Source of the DNA: Spongilla lacustris
Lineage: Eukaryota > Porifera > Demospongiae > Spongillida > Spongillidae
Reading direction: 5' to 3'
NCBI GenBank assembly: GCA_949361645.1
Contig: OX442416.1
Span: forward strand, 10,917,869 to 10,981,868
Length of the DNA stretch: 64,000 bases
Made by a program: the position numbers and the translations under genes. How positions within the stretch are numbered: the stretch's first letter is position 1; the number at the start of each line of letters is the position of its first letter. This document shows, one piece after another, positions 10,400 to 24,200 of this stretch. The notes below the pieces were generated by a model. It was not told the DNA's origin, did no database searches, and worked only from the letters and a program-made list of their open reading frames with translations.

Positions 10400-12160
10400 G
10401 CATGAATGCAAAGCTTTAATTTTATTTATTATTTATTTCCATTCAGAAGTATTGCGATGACCTGTGTGTAATGTATATGAAAGAGATCTGTTCAAACTCA
10501 TCACGTTGCGCGGGAGGGTCGGATGCCAAGCCCATAATATAGGCCGCACCAAGTGTTGACACTGTGTACCGGGCCTGATTAGCTACCTATAGCATACATA
10601 CACACACGTGCATCGCATTGTGTGTGATGTCCTACCACCTCATGCACCTGGTTCATACACCATATTGTGTCCATTAGTAGGATTCCCATGTGTGCAGCTT
10701 TTGTAATCGCACCTACTTTCCTATTCGAGCATTGTTCTAGACTCAGGTGTTATGTCATGTTCTGATGATCAGATCATCTGGAAGTTTTTTGCAGAATGCT
10801 AGTGTGTGTGCATGGTGTGTGTATGTGTTAGCTAGATAGCTAGCTAATGATGTCTTTGCCAGGAAGAGGCTTAGATTCCTGTATAAGTATTTGCTGTTTA
10901 AAGGAGAAGACAATATTACCCTATGTTGTGAAGCTTACACTAATGGTCAGTAAATCATGTCTTCATACAAATAGGTTCATACATGCCACACGTGCACATT
11001 GTTGAACGTGCGACATAGAATCCATTGTATCATGTGTGTGTGTGTGTGTGCATTTGTGTGCATTTGTGTGCATTTGTGTGTGTGTGCATTTGTGTGCATT
11101 TGTGTGTGCATTTGTGTGTGTGATATCTTGACCACTACAGCACCTGGGTCATGCACCACATTGTGTATGTTAGCAGGATTCCCATGTATGCAGCTGGACC
11201 TCGCACCTACTTTCCTATTCAAGCATTGTTCTAGACTTATGTGTTATGTCATGATTGATCAGTACATCCACTTTTAAGCTGCATTCGTTTACTTTTAAGT
11301 ATAACATGCAGCATATGCTCATAATTGTGCTGCATTTTTGCATTTTGCGTGAAAAAAGTTTACTTGTCATAAACCATGTACACAAAGCATTATGCAAACT
11401 AAGAAATGTACTATAAAAAGGTTAAGGCCTATTTGTTATGAAATGTGTTGTTTATGTCATATTGAAATCTACCTAGATGTCTTCACCGCAATCTGCTTTA
11501 CGTACTATCACGCTGAGAACTTGTCAGGTGGTACAACAACAACTTTTACAGAACCAAGCTTCTCATACCCAAGATGCAATCATATTACAGTGTGAACTAT
11601 ACTGTACAGGTACATGTGCCTGGTTATATTCATGTCAGTTACATGTAGATCTTGTGCACAAGAAGATGCTGTATGATTCTGTAATTGATGTGTGCATGTG
11701 TATAATGATGCATGTGTGAGCCAGTGTGTGGGGCTTGTTCATGCACTGAAACACACTAAAATACACATTGGTGTGAAGCTGACAGGTATTATTAAATTGT
11801 TTCAGTTGTTGGAAGCTATGTATCCAAGAGTAGGCATATATCCAGGTTGGTAATCCAATCCTTAAGTGATCCCAGGTCCCATTCACTTCATTTTATTAAC
11901 ACTTAATTGTGTTCTGTGGAACATCTGTAGCAGGATTAAGTAGTGGAGAGATAGGGAGTGAGAATGTAATGGAATGGTGATTATACTTAGTTTCAGTAGT
12001 AACTCACAGAAACAAGGGTGCTAGCCCTAGAGAAAGAAAGCCTGTGCTAAACTTCTTAAATATGTTTGTTGATGGGCAGATTTAAGTCTCAAAGTTTACA
12101 CAATATGATTTTAATGATCTGCACATAGCAACTTTGCATTGATGTTGTATATATTGAATT
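10400..12160. other. Intergenic, with a GTGTGCATTT array
   Basis: 11036-11125 is a short array of GTGTGCATTT and GTGTGTG units. The segments around 10610-10760 and 11125-11250 are diverged copies of each other: both carry CACCTGGGTCATGCACC-like text, then CCTACTTTCCTATTC and AGCATTGTTCTAGACT. That indicates a local duplication. No gene is supported. Confidence 0.5.
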
Positions 12161-14389
12161 AAAGATGCCTAGTTGCTGCTGGTGTACATGAAGTAGCTGA
12201 TCTAGTGGCTGAAGGATTAGTAATTTTAGATGCTGCTGAAAATGATGCTGAGAATGCTTCAATCCAAGTAGCTGTAATGCGAACTGGAAATAGAGAAAGA
12301 CCTCAAGTTTTAATCAACATAGATCAGCTTGCATATATGTTGCAGTTGCTTTTTAAAGTTCCTCACATAGCAAGGTTGTTTGGTGTTTCTGTGCACACAA
12401 TCAGACGAATGATGGAAGCTGCTGGACTCTGTGTTTCTGATTTATATTGTATATTGTCAGATGCACAGCTTGATGAAGTTGTAAGGAATGTGTTCGAATT
12501 ATTTCCAAATTCTGGATATCGTATGATGGCAGGCCACTTGCAACACCTCAACATTCATGTGCAGCAGCAGCGAATAAGAGATATTCTTCACCGAATTTCT
12601 CCAGCCAGTCTTGCTGTTAGGTGGAACGAAACAATTGTAAGGTGTATTTATTCAGTCCGTTCACCTCTATCTTTGTGGCACATAGATGGAAACCATAAGC
12701 TCATAAGGTATGATTGTGATAAAGATACATTAAATGTTGTTGATTCTGATGATGTTGATTGTGTTATGTAAATTTAATGCATGCATCAATTAATGTGGTA
12801 CATCAGTAATATGTTTTCTCTGTATGAGAAGTTGACACGAAGAAAATTTCTCATCTGTATATATTATAAATATGCTCTCTGTTTTAACCACTATTATTCC
12901 TAGCTCTTTATTATTTAATTTGAACTCTTTCATTACAATGATTTGTGCACCGTCTTCTCATACATTTGATGGAATGCGGTTTGCCCAAACAACTGACATG
13001 AATTAAGCAGGAAAAAGTTACGTACTTTGCACAGCTGTACCTGTACAACAGGTAGAGAGTATAATTTAATGAACAGGACAAATCATAAGTTACAGGACCC
13101 TTTTACGTATGTTCTCATTTTGAAAAGGTTTGGACTCTCCTCTAGGGGTAATGCTCTGTGCATTTACTGTACAGAGAGGACCTAAGGAACAGAAATAAAA
13201 TGTACCTTAGAGAAATGGTGGCACAAATACATGCAGTATGTAGAATTAATTATTTGGAAGTTTTTGTGATTCTAATGGAGAGCACTTTTATAACAACTAT
13301 TAAAAGTGAATGGTAATTTTGTCAGTACTTGTATATGTATAAATTATAATTATAATTATATATATAATGTAATATTATGTAATTATGCATTATCATAATT
13401 GTGCTGTTATGCTATGTGTACTGAATTAAGAATGCTTATTTGTTTACATGTATAGGTGGCAAATGGTAATTCATGGTGATACAGCCGAATACCTGTTTAT
13501 CTCAGTTGCAGTTCTAACAATGAGTCACAGACAGTTCTGAACCTCTTTAAGGATGCTATAGAACTTTATGGGTTACCACAACGTGTTAGATCAGACAAGG
13601 GTAGAGAGAATACTGCAGTTGCTTGGTTCATGTTGACCCATCCGCAGCGAGGGCCAAATAGGGGATCCATGCTGGTGGGCAAAAGTGTTCACAACCAGCG
13701 TATAGAATGGTTGTGGAGAGATGTTTATGTCGGTGTTATAAAATTCTACCACGACCTTTTTTTGTACATGCAGACAATACATGTTTTAGATCCAGATAAT
13801 GAGATACACCTCTTCAGCCTCCATTTTGTTTATGTTCCACGCATTAATTACCATCTTCAACAGTGGACAGGGGCATGGATGAATCACTCCATTCGTACAG
13901 CAGATAACTTAAGTCCTCTGCAGCTGTGGATGGAAGGAATGTTACATACAAATGCAGATATCAGCAGTATTGATGAGGTTAGGTTATTCTTTTTTGTTAA
14001 TATAGTCTTTGTTAATCAAAACAAGTTGCACTGCTGAGTAAGGGCAATGTACAAAGCTTCATGTAGGTGTTCCTGTAAAACCATGCATATGAGCTAATAT
14101 TATCCTTCCATTAATTATTAACACTAGAAAAAGTGTGAACGCTTTTCCATTAGTTTATCGTAGTATTAAAATTAACTTCGTTATGTACACGTAATTGTCT
14201 GTTTTAATATTGAAATATACAAGGAGAACCACCCCACCCCACCCCACCAATCGTTGGTAATTGAATGGTATACTTCAGTATAATACCTTTAGGTTTTGAA
14301 ATTAACACATCACCAGTTATTAATGTTTGCTGACCTATTATTATTGTCTATGGATTATATATTGTGCTGAAATGAAGTTTGACCCTTGG

Positions 14390-15440
14390 AAAAATAAGTA
14401 TTTGGACCGAGGGGGGGGGGCAAAAAAAAAAGTTATAGACACCATCCCAAAAATTCTTAAAATCAAGGGCCAGGTCAACCCCCCCCCCCCCCCCCCCCTC
14501 CGCCTTCGAACACGCCCATTTTCCGGGCACGCCCCTTAAAATCATTACGTAATTGACAATTGACCACACCTACAATGAAGATAATATTACAAATTGCAAG
14601 CAGGCTTCGTTGCAGATTGCTGTTGTAGATGTTGTCACTTCGTCGCTTGAAGCTGGAGATGCTGTTTCACTTGTACCTTAGAATATCGCGATACTCAGTC
14701 TCTCGTGCCATGACATAATGTACGGGCTGTAGGCCTTTCGAATATTACATCCCTGCCCATCAATTAAGGTTTGCGGTATTATTTCAACAAGATTTTGAAG
14801 AACGGCACGCATTATCGTTCATGACTCGGTAAAGTACTCGTTTAAACAATAGCAGGCGGGGCTTCCTCGCGTGAGGTGTGATCTAATAGTGACGTGAGCT
14901 CATGCATTTTTACTTAGTACCGGGTTTATCCGTGTCTTATTAGCGTTAGTATAGTCCTTATCTTTACATTGCTTTGCGACGCTTCGATTGTTGCACTACA
15001 GTACTGGGTAGTGAATTGATGTCATCGCTTATACGAAGGCAACGCCCACGAGTCGCGTCTCAGTCACGTGATAATATGCTTTCCACGACACAATAGCTTA
15101 CAATCGCACTAGATAGGCAGTTAAGCCCTATCTTTGCACGAATTGGACACCCATGAACCTACAAACAATGTGATTCCATCATTATGTTACTGTAGTGCGA
15201 GCTAAAGTGCAAAAAAAAAAAAATTAAGAAAAGTGATGAATTTTTTTCAAAAAATTTTTTTTGGCCAAGACCCCCCCCTCCCCCCCTCTAACTTTCATGC
15301 CTCATAACTTTTTTTTCCTAGACCCCCCTGAAAAAAAGAATAGCATATTCGTGATGCTCTCAATGAGCTCTACAAAGTTGGGGGATGGTGTCTTCCACTT
15401 TGTTTTTTGCCCCCCCTCGATTTGGACACAAAATATATTA
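14390..15440. mobile_element. TIR element inside the integrase-gene intron
   Basis: The left end (TATTTGGACCGAGGGGGG, then GCAAAAAA and ACACCATCCC) is mirrored at the right end (GACACCATCCCC, AAAAAACAAAG, GGGGGGCGATTTGGAC in inverted form around 15370-15430). The right part, with GCATATTCGTGATGCTCTCA, is also found as a shorter copy at 26.40-26.60 kb. Homopolymer C/G runs mark both ends. I see no transposase. Confidence 0.55.
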
Positions 15441-15604
15441 ATATTGCATGTTCTTTTATTATGCTTTATGTGTGCTGCCCAAGTCACTACACTAGTCCAT
15501 ATGAACGTGGCATTGTACCAACTGCACCTGTAGTGCTTTAAAAGATGTAGTTGCATGTTTATTAATGATACATCCAATGCAATGTCCAATTTTTATCTCA
15601 AGCT

Positions 15605-15990
15605 GCGGGCGTCCTCCCGGGGTACATTGTCTACCACGGTGTACAGAAAATAAATTTATTCATGTTCTGCCAGTTTAACATCCCTTGTACATTTGACAGT
15701 GCATGCTCGTTGTTCAGGTCCTTCGGAGCTTGGCCCAAATTTCCAGGGTCTAATTCTTTTTCTTTGACGTAAACGCTATTGAGATATGCATGCAATTATA
15801 GTAACCACGCATCTCCATCAAATAACTTCACTTCGACGCTCATAGAAGAAGAATAAGAGCTTGGAAATTTCAGACAAAGCTCCAAACTTAGGACCTGAAC
15901 TACGAGCATGCACTGTCAAATGTAAAAGAGATGTTAAACTGGGAATAAATACACCGCGTTAGACAAATGTACGCTCGGTACATTACACGT
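15605..15990. mobile_element. Foldback/MITE with ~100-bp inverted arms
   Basis: The left arm contains CAGTTTAACATCCCTTGTAC and GACAGTGCATGCTCGTTGTT. The right arm carries the complement (GAGCATGCACTGTCAAATGT, GAGATGTTAAACTGGGA). The centre has AAGCTTGG / CCAAGCTC-type partial symmetry. No ORF. Confidence 0.6.
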
Positions 15991-16259
15991 TCATCAGTTA
16001 TAAGTAACGATGCATTTCAACATTTTAGTAACAAATATAGTGCCTACCATTTAGTGCAAAAATCTTGTCTTTCAGTTGTATGATATGGTATAGATTATGA
16101 AGGTCTCTGCCACAGGAGGATGGAGATGGAGATGTTTATGTTCCACCAATTACAACTACCTCAACAGCAGAAGAACTTGATGACCTTTGTTTAATGATGG
16201 ATCCAATGGCTAGGAGCCATAATTATGGAATTGATACTTTTTTTAGCTTTTTTCAGTAG

Positions 16260-17655
<1,396 letters not shown>

Positions 17656-17919
17656 AATCAGCACAAAGACCTTGCCCGGGTTGCCCCCCTTTAACTTTAA
17701 TTTTAAAAAGAGCCTGGAGCTGAGTATGATGTGTACGTGCATGTATGCATGTGTGTGTTGCATATACATGTGTGGACGAGTGTGAACGTACTTGCTTGAG
17801 TCGTCTAGTTTGGTAAATGCATGTATATATGTATAAGCTTAGATCTGTCGATCTATAACATGTGTACTGTAATTTCTGTATAAAGCAGGCATTCCTTCCT
17901 CCTTAACTTAACGTTTTAG

Positions 17920-18028
17920 GCGAATGATATCCATTGTTATGATGGTGGCTTTGATCCTCACCGTACCCATCATGGGGGTGTTGATGTGCTGCTGCTACTG
18001 CATCGTCCGCATTAACTGCGACCGATAG
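17920..18028 (+). CDS. Terminal exon of a small membrane protein
   Basis: An acceptor (ACGTTTTAG at 17919) opens a frame whose 3' part reads MISIVMMVALILTVPIMG, then VLMCCCYCIVRINCDR and a TAG stop at 18026-18028. This is one hydrophobic transmembrane segment followed at once by a CCCYC cluster, a likely palmitoylation site, and a short tail. An AATAAA polyA signal occurs at about 18127. The upstream exons are not identified; the GCGT array would lie in the preceding intron. It could be the C-terminus of a type I receptor or tail-anchored protein. Confidence 0.5.
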
Positions 18029-18818
18029 TGGATTCTGAACTGCTTGCGCACTTGCACTTGCATTGTATACAATTTACCACAAAGTGTTTTCAGCGCATCC
18101 ATTTGTGCATTCTTTTATCATATTAAAAATAAATATAAATCACGCGGATCGCATCACCGCCGGTCAACCGTCAAAACCGTCTAACTAGGCGACACGGTTA
18201 ACTTGACCACCGTCAGGAAATTAATTGAATTAGTTTGCGAAAGCACCTATCCGTCAGCATAATTGAGGTAATAACCTTGGAAAAGCTGCATTACAATTGA
18301 ACACATTGCGCACACACATGCAACAATTTCCAAAGCTGCATTACACCCACTGGTGGTAATATAATGAGCGGAGGCCGGAGGAGAATTATTAGCGTTTCAA
18401 GCATGTTTTCATCGAAAAGCACGCTCTTATTTGTTCGCCCAAAGCACCACTAAGCATGAGACAAGTAAGATTTTTAGCTTACGGAGATAAAAAACAAAAT
18501 GACTAAAGAGGTCCAACCGGCAGCTGCTGCTCGAAAGATCCCCTTAGATCCTTTCAGGTACAAAATGCCTCAAATACATATAGATATAATTCCCATCCTC
18601 CGCCATTGAATTTTCCCACCAGTGGGTGTGGCGTAGCACGCACCAGACCCTGTGAATACTATGTACTGTTTAATGTTGATGTGAACAAAAATTAATTCAC
18701 CAACTACTAAATAAACGTCATGCAATGGTGGCCTTACAGCGGCCTGTACACATGCAACAATTTGTTTGTTCACGTCAATTACAAGGGTATACACATGTAC
18801 ATGCAACGTTCATCTATA
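18029..18818. other. Intergenic sequence
   Basis: AAAGCTGCATTACA occurs twice (18281, 18335) as a small direct repeat. Short opposed frames at 18570-18914 are not convincing. No supported gene. Confidence 0.35.
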
Positions 18819-19637
18819 CAGGGTCTTCAGAGTCCCCGGTTATTCGCGATTACCTATTCGGTCGACTATGCACTTAGTAGAGTAGCAGGTTACCGATTTC
18901 AGACTTTCCTTTAGTCGAAAAAACCGATTCTGTTTTACTTAGTCGCGATTAGTCGATATTCGTTTCCTTCATATGCAGAAAATCGGTAGGAAATCGATTA
19001 CCGTTTTATGCTGGCACCCTTCGCTTTTCCCAGATGTACGCAATAGTTTACTAACTATAACGGCCAGTCTGTTGACGTAATCAAATCAACATTGCTCTCC
19101 TTTCAAAATACTGTCTGGGCCCTGTGCATGTTTTCATACGCATGCATGGGTGCACGCGCACGGCACAATAGACAATAACTCGATCAGAACTTCTTATATA
19201 CCCGCACGCTCGCGCTAGACCATTCCATTCTCTGCATTGTGCATTTAAGATCACAAGTTAACTAAGTGTTGATACAAGCAAATAAACACTAAAATGTTCA
19301 TTAGCAATTCCCTACATTTGAAAACCTTCATACATTGAAGGGGCATAGTTGTAGGATGCAAATAAGGCAAAGCTTAACGTTTCCTCCTTCATGCATGGCT
19401 TTAGCTAAATCACCATGTGCGAGGCTTGCCTTGCAAAACAGACGTTCCACCCCAGCTGAAGTTGCAGGAACTGCAAGATACTGCCTTGCCATCAGTTGCA
19501 GCTTATAGGCCAAGTGCTTTTTGTTTTCCACCACATCAAGATATCAGTTTCCTTTGCCTCATCAGGACACACCAGGTACGCTTCCAGTTCATCTTCCGCC
19601 GTGTATTTTTCAGTATCAGTGCTGTCAGTAGCACTAA
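18819..19637 (-). pseudogene. Decayed hAT transposon with C-terminal dimerisation region
   Basis: On the minus strand, from 19637 down, the frame reads YTAEDELEAYLVCPDEAK, then ILMWWKTKSTWP, and after a frameshift AYKLQLMARQYLAVPATSAG followed by VERLFCKASL. WW-K-x-n-P...LA-x2-YLA-x-PATSA-x2-ER-x-F is the hallmark of the hAT C-terminal dimerisation domain. At 18819 the DNA starts CAGGGTCTTCAGAGTCCCC and goes on with TTAGTCGATT-rich text, typical of hAT termini. Only the C-terminal end of the transposase remains, and it is frameshifted. Its 5' end is cut at ~19628, where NLR-derived sequence begins. Confidence 0.7.
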
Positions 19638-19717
19638 GTTCAGTGCCTTAATATCAACTATCCATTTTGAGAGAATTGAAGTGATTGCTCATCAAACGAG
19701 TAGGATGAAAATTCAAT
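19628..19717 (-). pseudogene. Copied fragment of the NLR leucine-rich-repeat exon
   Basis: About 90 bp (containing AGTTCAGTGCCTTAATATCA and GAGAATTGAAGTGATTGCTC) match 21650-21740, inside the LRR exon of the Death-NACHT-LRR gene, with several substitutions and one indel. It directly abuts the hAT tail. This is a remnant of a duplicated or transposed receptor gene. Confidence 0.75.
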
Positions 19718-19724
19718 CTGAGCT

Positions 19725-19915
19725 ACAAGGGAGTGCAAGGGAGCGGAGTCCAAGCCCACCAAAGGAGAGGCTTAGTTGGGCTTGTTGCCAGGTGGCATCC
19801 ATGACATCTGCAGCAAGACAGACTGAGAAGCAGGATCTGGTCTCCCCATCAAAGGCACGTAGAGCCTCAGAGGATAGACTAGGGGGAGTGGTTCTCGAAA
19901 TGTGGACTATTAATA
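19725..19915 (-). pseudogene. Retroelement tail fragment (QAQLSL..GGLGLRS block)
   Basis: The minus-strand frame reads LRAFDGETRSCFSVCLAADV, then MDATWQQAQLSLSFGGLGLR. W-x-QAQLSLS-x-GGLGLRS is a conserved block after the reverse transcriptase in a retroelement family abundant in sponge genomes (from memory). It lies downstream of the endonuclease-like tail below, although in an intact element it should be upstream, so the pieces are rearranged. Confidence 0.55.
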
Positions 19916-20001
19916 ATAATTAATTTATCAGATTACAAGCAAAACATACACAAATGAAACTATTAGCACAATGTAAAGCTTATTTAACTCCTGCAATAAG
20001 T

Positions 20002-20449
20002 CTATCCATGGGCCATCTCCCTTCCCATGATGGCCCTTGCCACTGATATTACCAGTGAGAGGTTGAGGCGGCCATAAATTTCTGCAACCATTTTTGGTTT
20101 GGGACTTGACTGGCCAACAGCAAGTAGGGATGCTAAGCGGGAAAATACATACTGTGCTTCCTTCCCCCAGTTTCCATATGTTTTGACTGCCAGGGGGATA
20201 CATGACCACCCCAACTCCTGGCACTTTGTATCATTTGCAGCATGCGTTCTGTTTTCAGCCACATGGGCTGCTGCCCCTGCAGATACACTAGCTTCATTCA
20301 GAGTAGCAGGAGTTAGAGGTGAGGCAACTGTGACATCAAAGGCTGCAGGCTTTCCTCTGTCCCAACTTCGAACAAGAACATCTGCAGGATGGGAGGTGAA
20401 ATGTTCCCTACTTAAGCCATATCCCACTTCAACCTTCACAGAAAGGTGA
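20002..20449 (-). pseudogene. Retroelement C-terminal endonuclease-like tail, copy 1
   Basis: About 148 codons are open on the minus strand, with GYGLSREHFTSHPADVLVR, then GKPAAFDVTVASPL, CQELGWSCIPLAVKTYGNWG, EAQYVFSRLASLLA and EIYGRLNLSLVISVARAIMG. The PADVLV...GKPAAFDVTV arrangement looks like a PD-(D/E)XK-type nuclease core (D...D-x-T-V), as found in the tails of some retroelements. There is no reverse transcriptase nearby. An ATT/TTA microsatellite (20458-20488) separates it from an inverted second copy. Confidence 0.6.
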
Positions 20450-20599
20450 GCACGGCGACTATTATTATTATTATTATTATTATTATTACAAGATAACATA
20501 GTGAATATACACATGATATTATAGCACATCAAAACACCACTAAGTCTACATGTCTTTAATAACCATCCAGAGTGATGACTCTGGACAACAACAGTCACT

Positions 20600-20890
20600 T
20601 CTCCCCTCACTCCAGTCTCTTTGAAAGACTCAAGTAGAATTGCAGATGTCGCAGTTCTGTCTGCTGAAACTAGGAAGCATGCTGCCAATGACCCAAAGTG
20701 TCGTGGATGTGTATACCAATGGCAGTTGAGACATACAGTAACTGGGGGAAGGAGGCCCAACACATGTTCTCAAGACAGACTACCTATTTAGCAATCCATC
20801 TTTCCTGCCCCAAGTCCAGTGTTCTGGCTGACATATATGGCTGCCTAAACATCTGCTTGGTGAGATCTGTGGCAAGAGGCCTTTGCCCAG
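20600..20890 (+). pseudogene. Retroelement endonuclease-like tail, copy 2 (inverted, frameshifted)
   Basis: The plus strand reads AETRKHAANDPKCRG in one frame and, after a shift, WMCIPMAVETYSNWGKEAQH then VLADIYGCLNICLVRSVARG. It is a diverged copy of the tail at 20002-20449 in the opposite orientation, with at least one frameshift. Confidence 0.6.
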
Positions 20891-21204
20891 TCCATGTCTA
20901 GTGTACATGTATTGTTTTCCTTGTAGCTATAGTGTTAATAGTTAGGTTGTACATGGTGTTTAACTTTTTCAGATGTATCTTATGTATATGTTGTATGGAA
21001 TAATAATAATAAATAATTCACAATACATAGAATACAATTTACATTACACGATGCACACTAATACTATTTACACAGTACCACAACTACCTACAGTAACACC
21101 TGATCTATACACTCCGTCTTCTTCTCAGTTCTGTAATATAATTACAATAATAATATTATATTATAAATGTACAATACCATTAATATATTGTATGTAACGC
21201 TTTG
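20891..21204. other. AT-rich 3' flank of the NLR gene
   Basis: This holds short AATAAT runs and no gene. It would contain the 3' UTR of the NLR gene; I could not pick a certain polyA signal on the minus strand. Confidence 0.4.
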
Positions 21205-24200
21205 CTATTCACTTGTTATAATGGCATCTAAATATATCTCAATTGTTTTTTTCTTGCCCATGAAACAATGACAAAGATATTCTCCATGGTCACCAATGTC
21301 ATTGTGACGTAAATCCAGTGTAGTTAAGCCTGTATTCGTTTCAAGGCTATCACACAATGCCACTGCTCCAACTAATGTGATTCCACAGTTAGATAGGTCA
21401 AGATGTTTAAAAGTGTTGTTAAATTCAAGTGCTTGGCTAATATAGTATGCTCCAACATCACTCACTTGAAGATTTTCTGATAAATCTAAACTCTCCAAAG
21501 ATGGTGTGCAGGAAATAAACTCCTGAAGCAAGTAGCCATTGCTTTCATTAACCTCTACATTGGATCTATTCAAGCCAAGTGCTTTTATTGATCGTCCCCT
21601 CAGTGAAAATAGAATGCATGTCAGGCCTTTGCATCCTACGTTACATAGCATTAAGTTCAGTGCCTTAATATCAACTATCCATTCTGAGAGAATTGAAAGT
21701 GATTGCTCATCAATTGAGTAGGATGAAATTTCAAGCTTTTCCAGGAAGAGTGGCTGACCACGAAGCCCTACAGTGAATGACTTCATACAACTTGGTGACA
21801 GATTGCATGACTTTGCTATGAGGCATCCAAGGAATAAGCAGTCAGATGGCAAAAGTGGCACATTGATAATTTTAAGTGCCAATCCATTAGTCATTTCATA
21901 CAGTGTCGGATTGGCAGTTTCATATAAGCAATTTGCTAATAACAGCATTTCTTTCCCAAAACTATATGACGGTTTAGTTTCGGCTACAAGTACCTATATA
22001 AAATAAAAATGGCAGAATGATACAATGCGCATTATTGATTGTTTACTGACCTTGAGCATTTTATAAATCCCTTCTCGCTCTACCTCTACATCGGCCTTAG
22101 AATTGTCACATATCATTTTAGTAATTTTTTCCAATTCCTGTTCATCAGACCTAAGCTTCTGTTTAATCAGATTGTCCCCTTTTTCACAGATGGATCTAAT
22201 TATCTCATTATCTTTTCTATTCTCTGAAAAATAATGTTTATCACAATTATCTGAACCTTCAGTGGGTGCCTGACATAAATCTAGTTTTGGGCTGCAGGCC
22301 AATATAAATTCATCATCATTCATATTGGAAGTATCTCTATTACTATAACTGAAAATTGTTGCATCAAGAATGCTTTTGATTCCCGTAAGTTGAAAAGAGG
22401 TGACTGCAGCATAGAACAGAATCATTTGATCAAATCTTATTTGCCCAAATATGCTACAGAAACAGGCCAATTGATTATCAGGATGCAGCTTTGACATATA
22501 CAGCGCTGCTAATAAAACTTGTATAATATGATGGAAGAAAGAGTATTTTATTTGTTGTCCATCTTCCTCGTGTAGCTTTTCTTCATAAAGGAGGCCCAGT
22601 TGATCAGGAATTGAGCATAATTCATCTTTTGAAAATAACACTCTGTTTTCCATCAGACCTTTACAAGCTAGCTTGCAGAGAGAATAAAACGACACATCTA
22701 ACTCCTTTGGGAGTCTTTCCAAAGATGTGATGCAATGGTCCCTATGAGGCTCTTTGTTCTTGACATGGCGTTTAATGCATTCAAGAATTAGTAACTTATA
22801 CGTACCCAACATGGTGGATGGTAGTTTTTCTGGCTTTGCTTTAAATACATATGACATTATTTTTGCATTTAATGGAAGGTGACAGCTGCTTAACAAAGAT
22901 GGGTGTGACTCTAATGCTGTCATAAGAGCATGTGTAGCTCCGTCATCATTACCTCTGATGTCCATAATAAATTCTTTTATCTCCAGGTCAGTAAATCCTT
23001 GTATTTCCAAGTGAGATGTTACCAAGTGACGTATCTCATCAGAGGACATATAACGAGAAGTAATCACTACTGTACTGAGTAGTAGTGAATGCTTTGGTGA
23101 AAGATTAACAATGTCTTTCAAAATAGAATTTCTTTGTAAGCTCAGTTGAAGTTCATCCCAACCATCCAATAAAAATAGAACTCCCTTTCCATTAGCAGCA
23201 TTAATTTCATCCCATGCACTTTCCTTCATATCACTGCTAAACGGAAGTATGTCAGCCACAGAACTAAGTGACTCGGCAGTACTATATTCACATAGCTTGA
23301 TATATACAACGAAATTAAATTCTTGGAATAGCTCACCTGATGCCCACTTCTGGCGCATATGGCATAGCAACGTGCTCTTTCCTGACCCAGATGCCCCTTC
23401 TATCAAGATCACTTTCTTACTTGTTGCCTCCTTTTGTGAACTGTCCTCATCAAAGATATGTTCTAGTAAAATAGGGACCCTTTTGATATGTGGACCTTGG
23501 CTTTGTACTTTTATTAGGTTGGGTGATGTACGTAAATTTCCTCTTAAAAATGGTGACCAAATATCAGGATTAGGATTGGTGTACATATAAAATGTTTTGA
23601 GTAGTGACGAGAGATGTGCACACTCACTTGAGGGAGTGGTTGATACTTTGTGAACTCGATCTGCCATATCATGCCTTTCCAAGAAGCTGAATGCTGTAAT
23701 TATTCTTTGGTATGTGGCATCCCCTTTCAGCTTGTTCTTCCATTTTAAGAGCATGCTAGTTCCTTTAAGTGGGAGTGTTTCGTACATTCGGTCCACTTCT
23801 TCCACCTCTGCTTGTGATAGTCCAAGTGCATATGCCACCATCTCCCAATCAGTGAGACCTTTGGCAATCCTCACCAAGTGGGTATCCGAACATGGAAAAT
23901 CCAGGGCATCTTTCAACTGATCACTATCACTGGGCATGCAAATTTGCTCTGATGGCGGACCTAACTGTGCATTAACAGCACTCCAATTGGCAGGAACCTT
24001 GGTGGAATCATCATCCACAAGGCTTGGAGAAGTTGTAGATGGCACATAGATATCTGTAGCATAAGAGAAATGAGCATAAAAATGTAACCCCACCAAACAC
24101 ATGCAGGCCTGTGTGGTGGTAAAACAACAAAGATGCACATGAACTGAAATAGTGAAGAACTACTGGTATACTATGACACAGCTCTAACCTGCTTTCATTT

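Larger units (their letters stand above)
12164..16259 (+). pseudogene. Integrase-core (DDE) family gene, three exons, one frameshift
   Basis: Exons at ~12164-12707, 13456-13977 and 16116-16259 join with matching phases (ATAAG|GTATGA to TATAG|GTGG; GATGAG|GTTAGG to CCACAG|GAGG). The protein has an HTH-like segment (VPHIARLFGVSVHTIRRMM), the PNSGYRMMAGHL block, and DDE-type motifs: Asp in LWHIDGNHKLIR, Asp in [10 protein letters not shown], and Glu in [15 protein letters not shown]. The C-terminus ends with an acidic, Pro-rich stretch and HNYGIDTFF. This matches a widespread single-domain rve-type family of fishes, cnidarians and sponges (from memory). In exon 2 the frame breaks between WQMVIHG and SRIPVYLSC (13478-13488), where about 10 nt appear to be missing, so the coding sequence is broken. 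The start exon is not visible. The 2.1-kb second intron holds two foldback elements. Confidence 0.7.

Noticed and set aside
23249..23590. Plus-strand 113-codon frame
   Set aside because: Shadow of the NACHT-encoding minus-strand exon.
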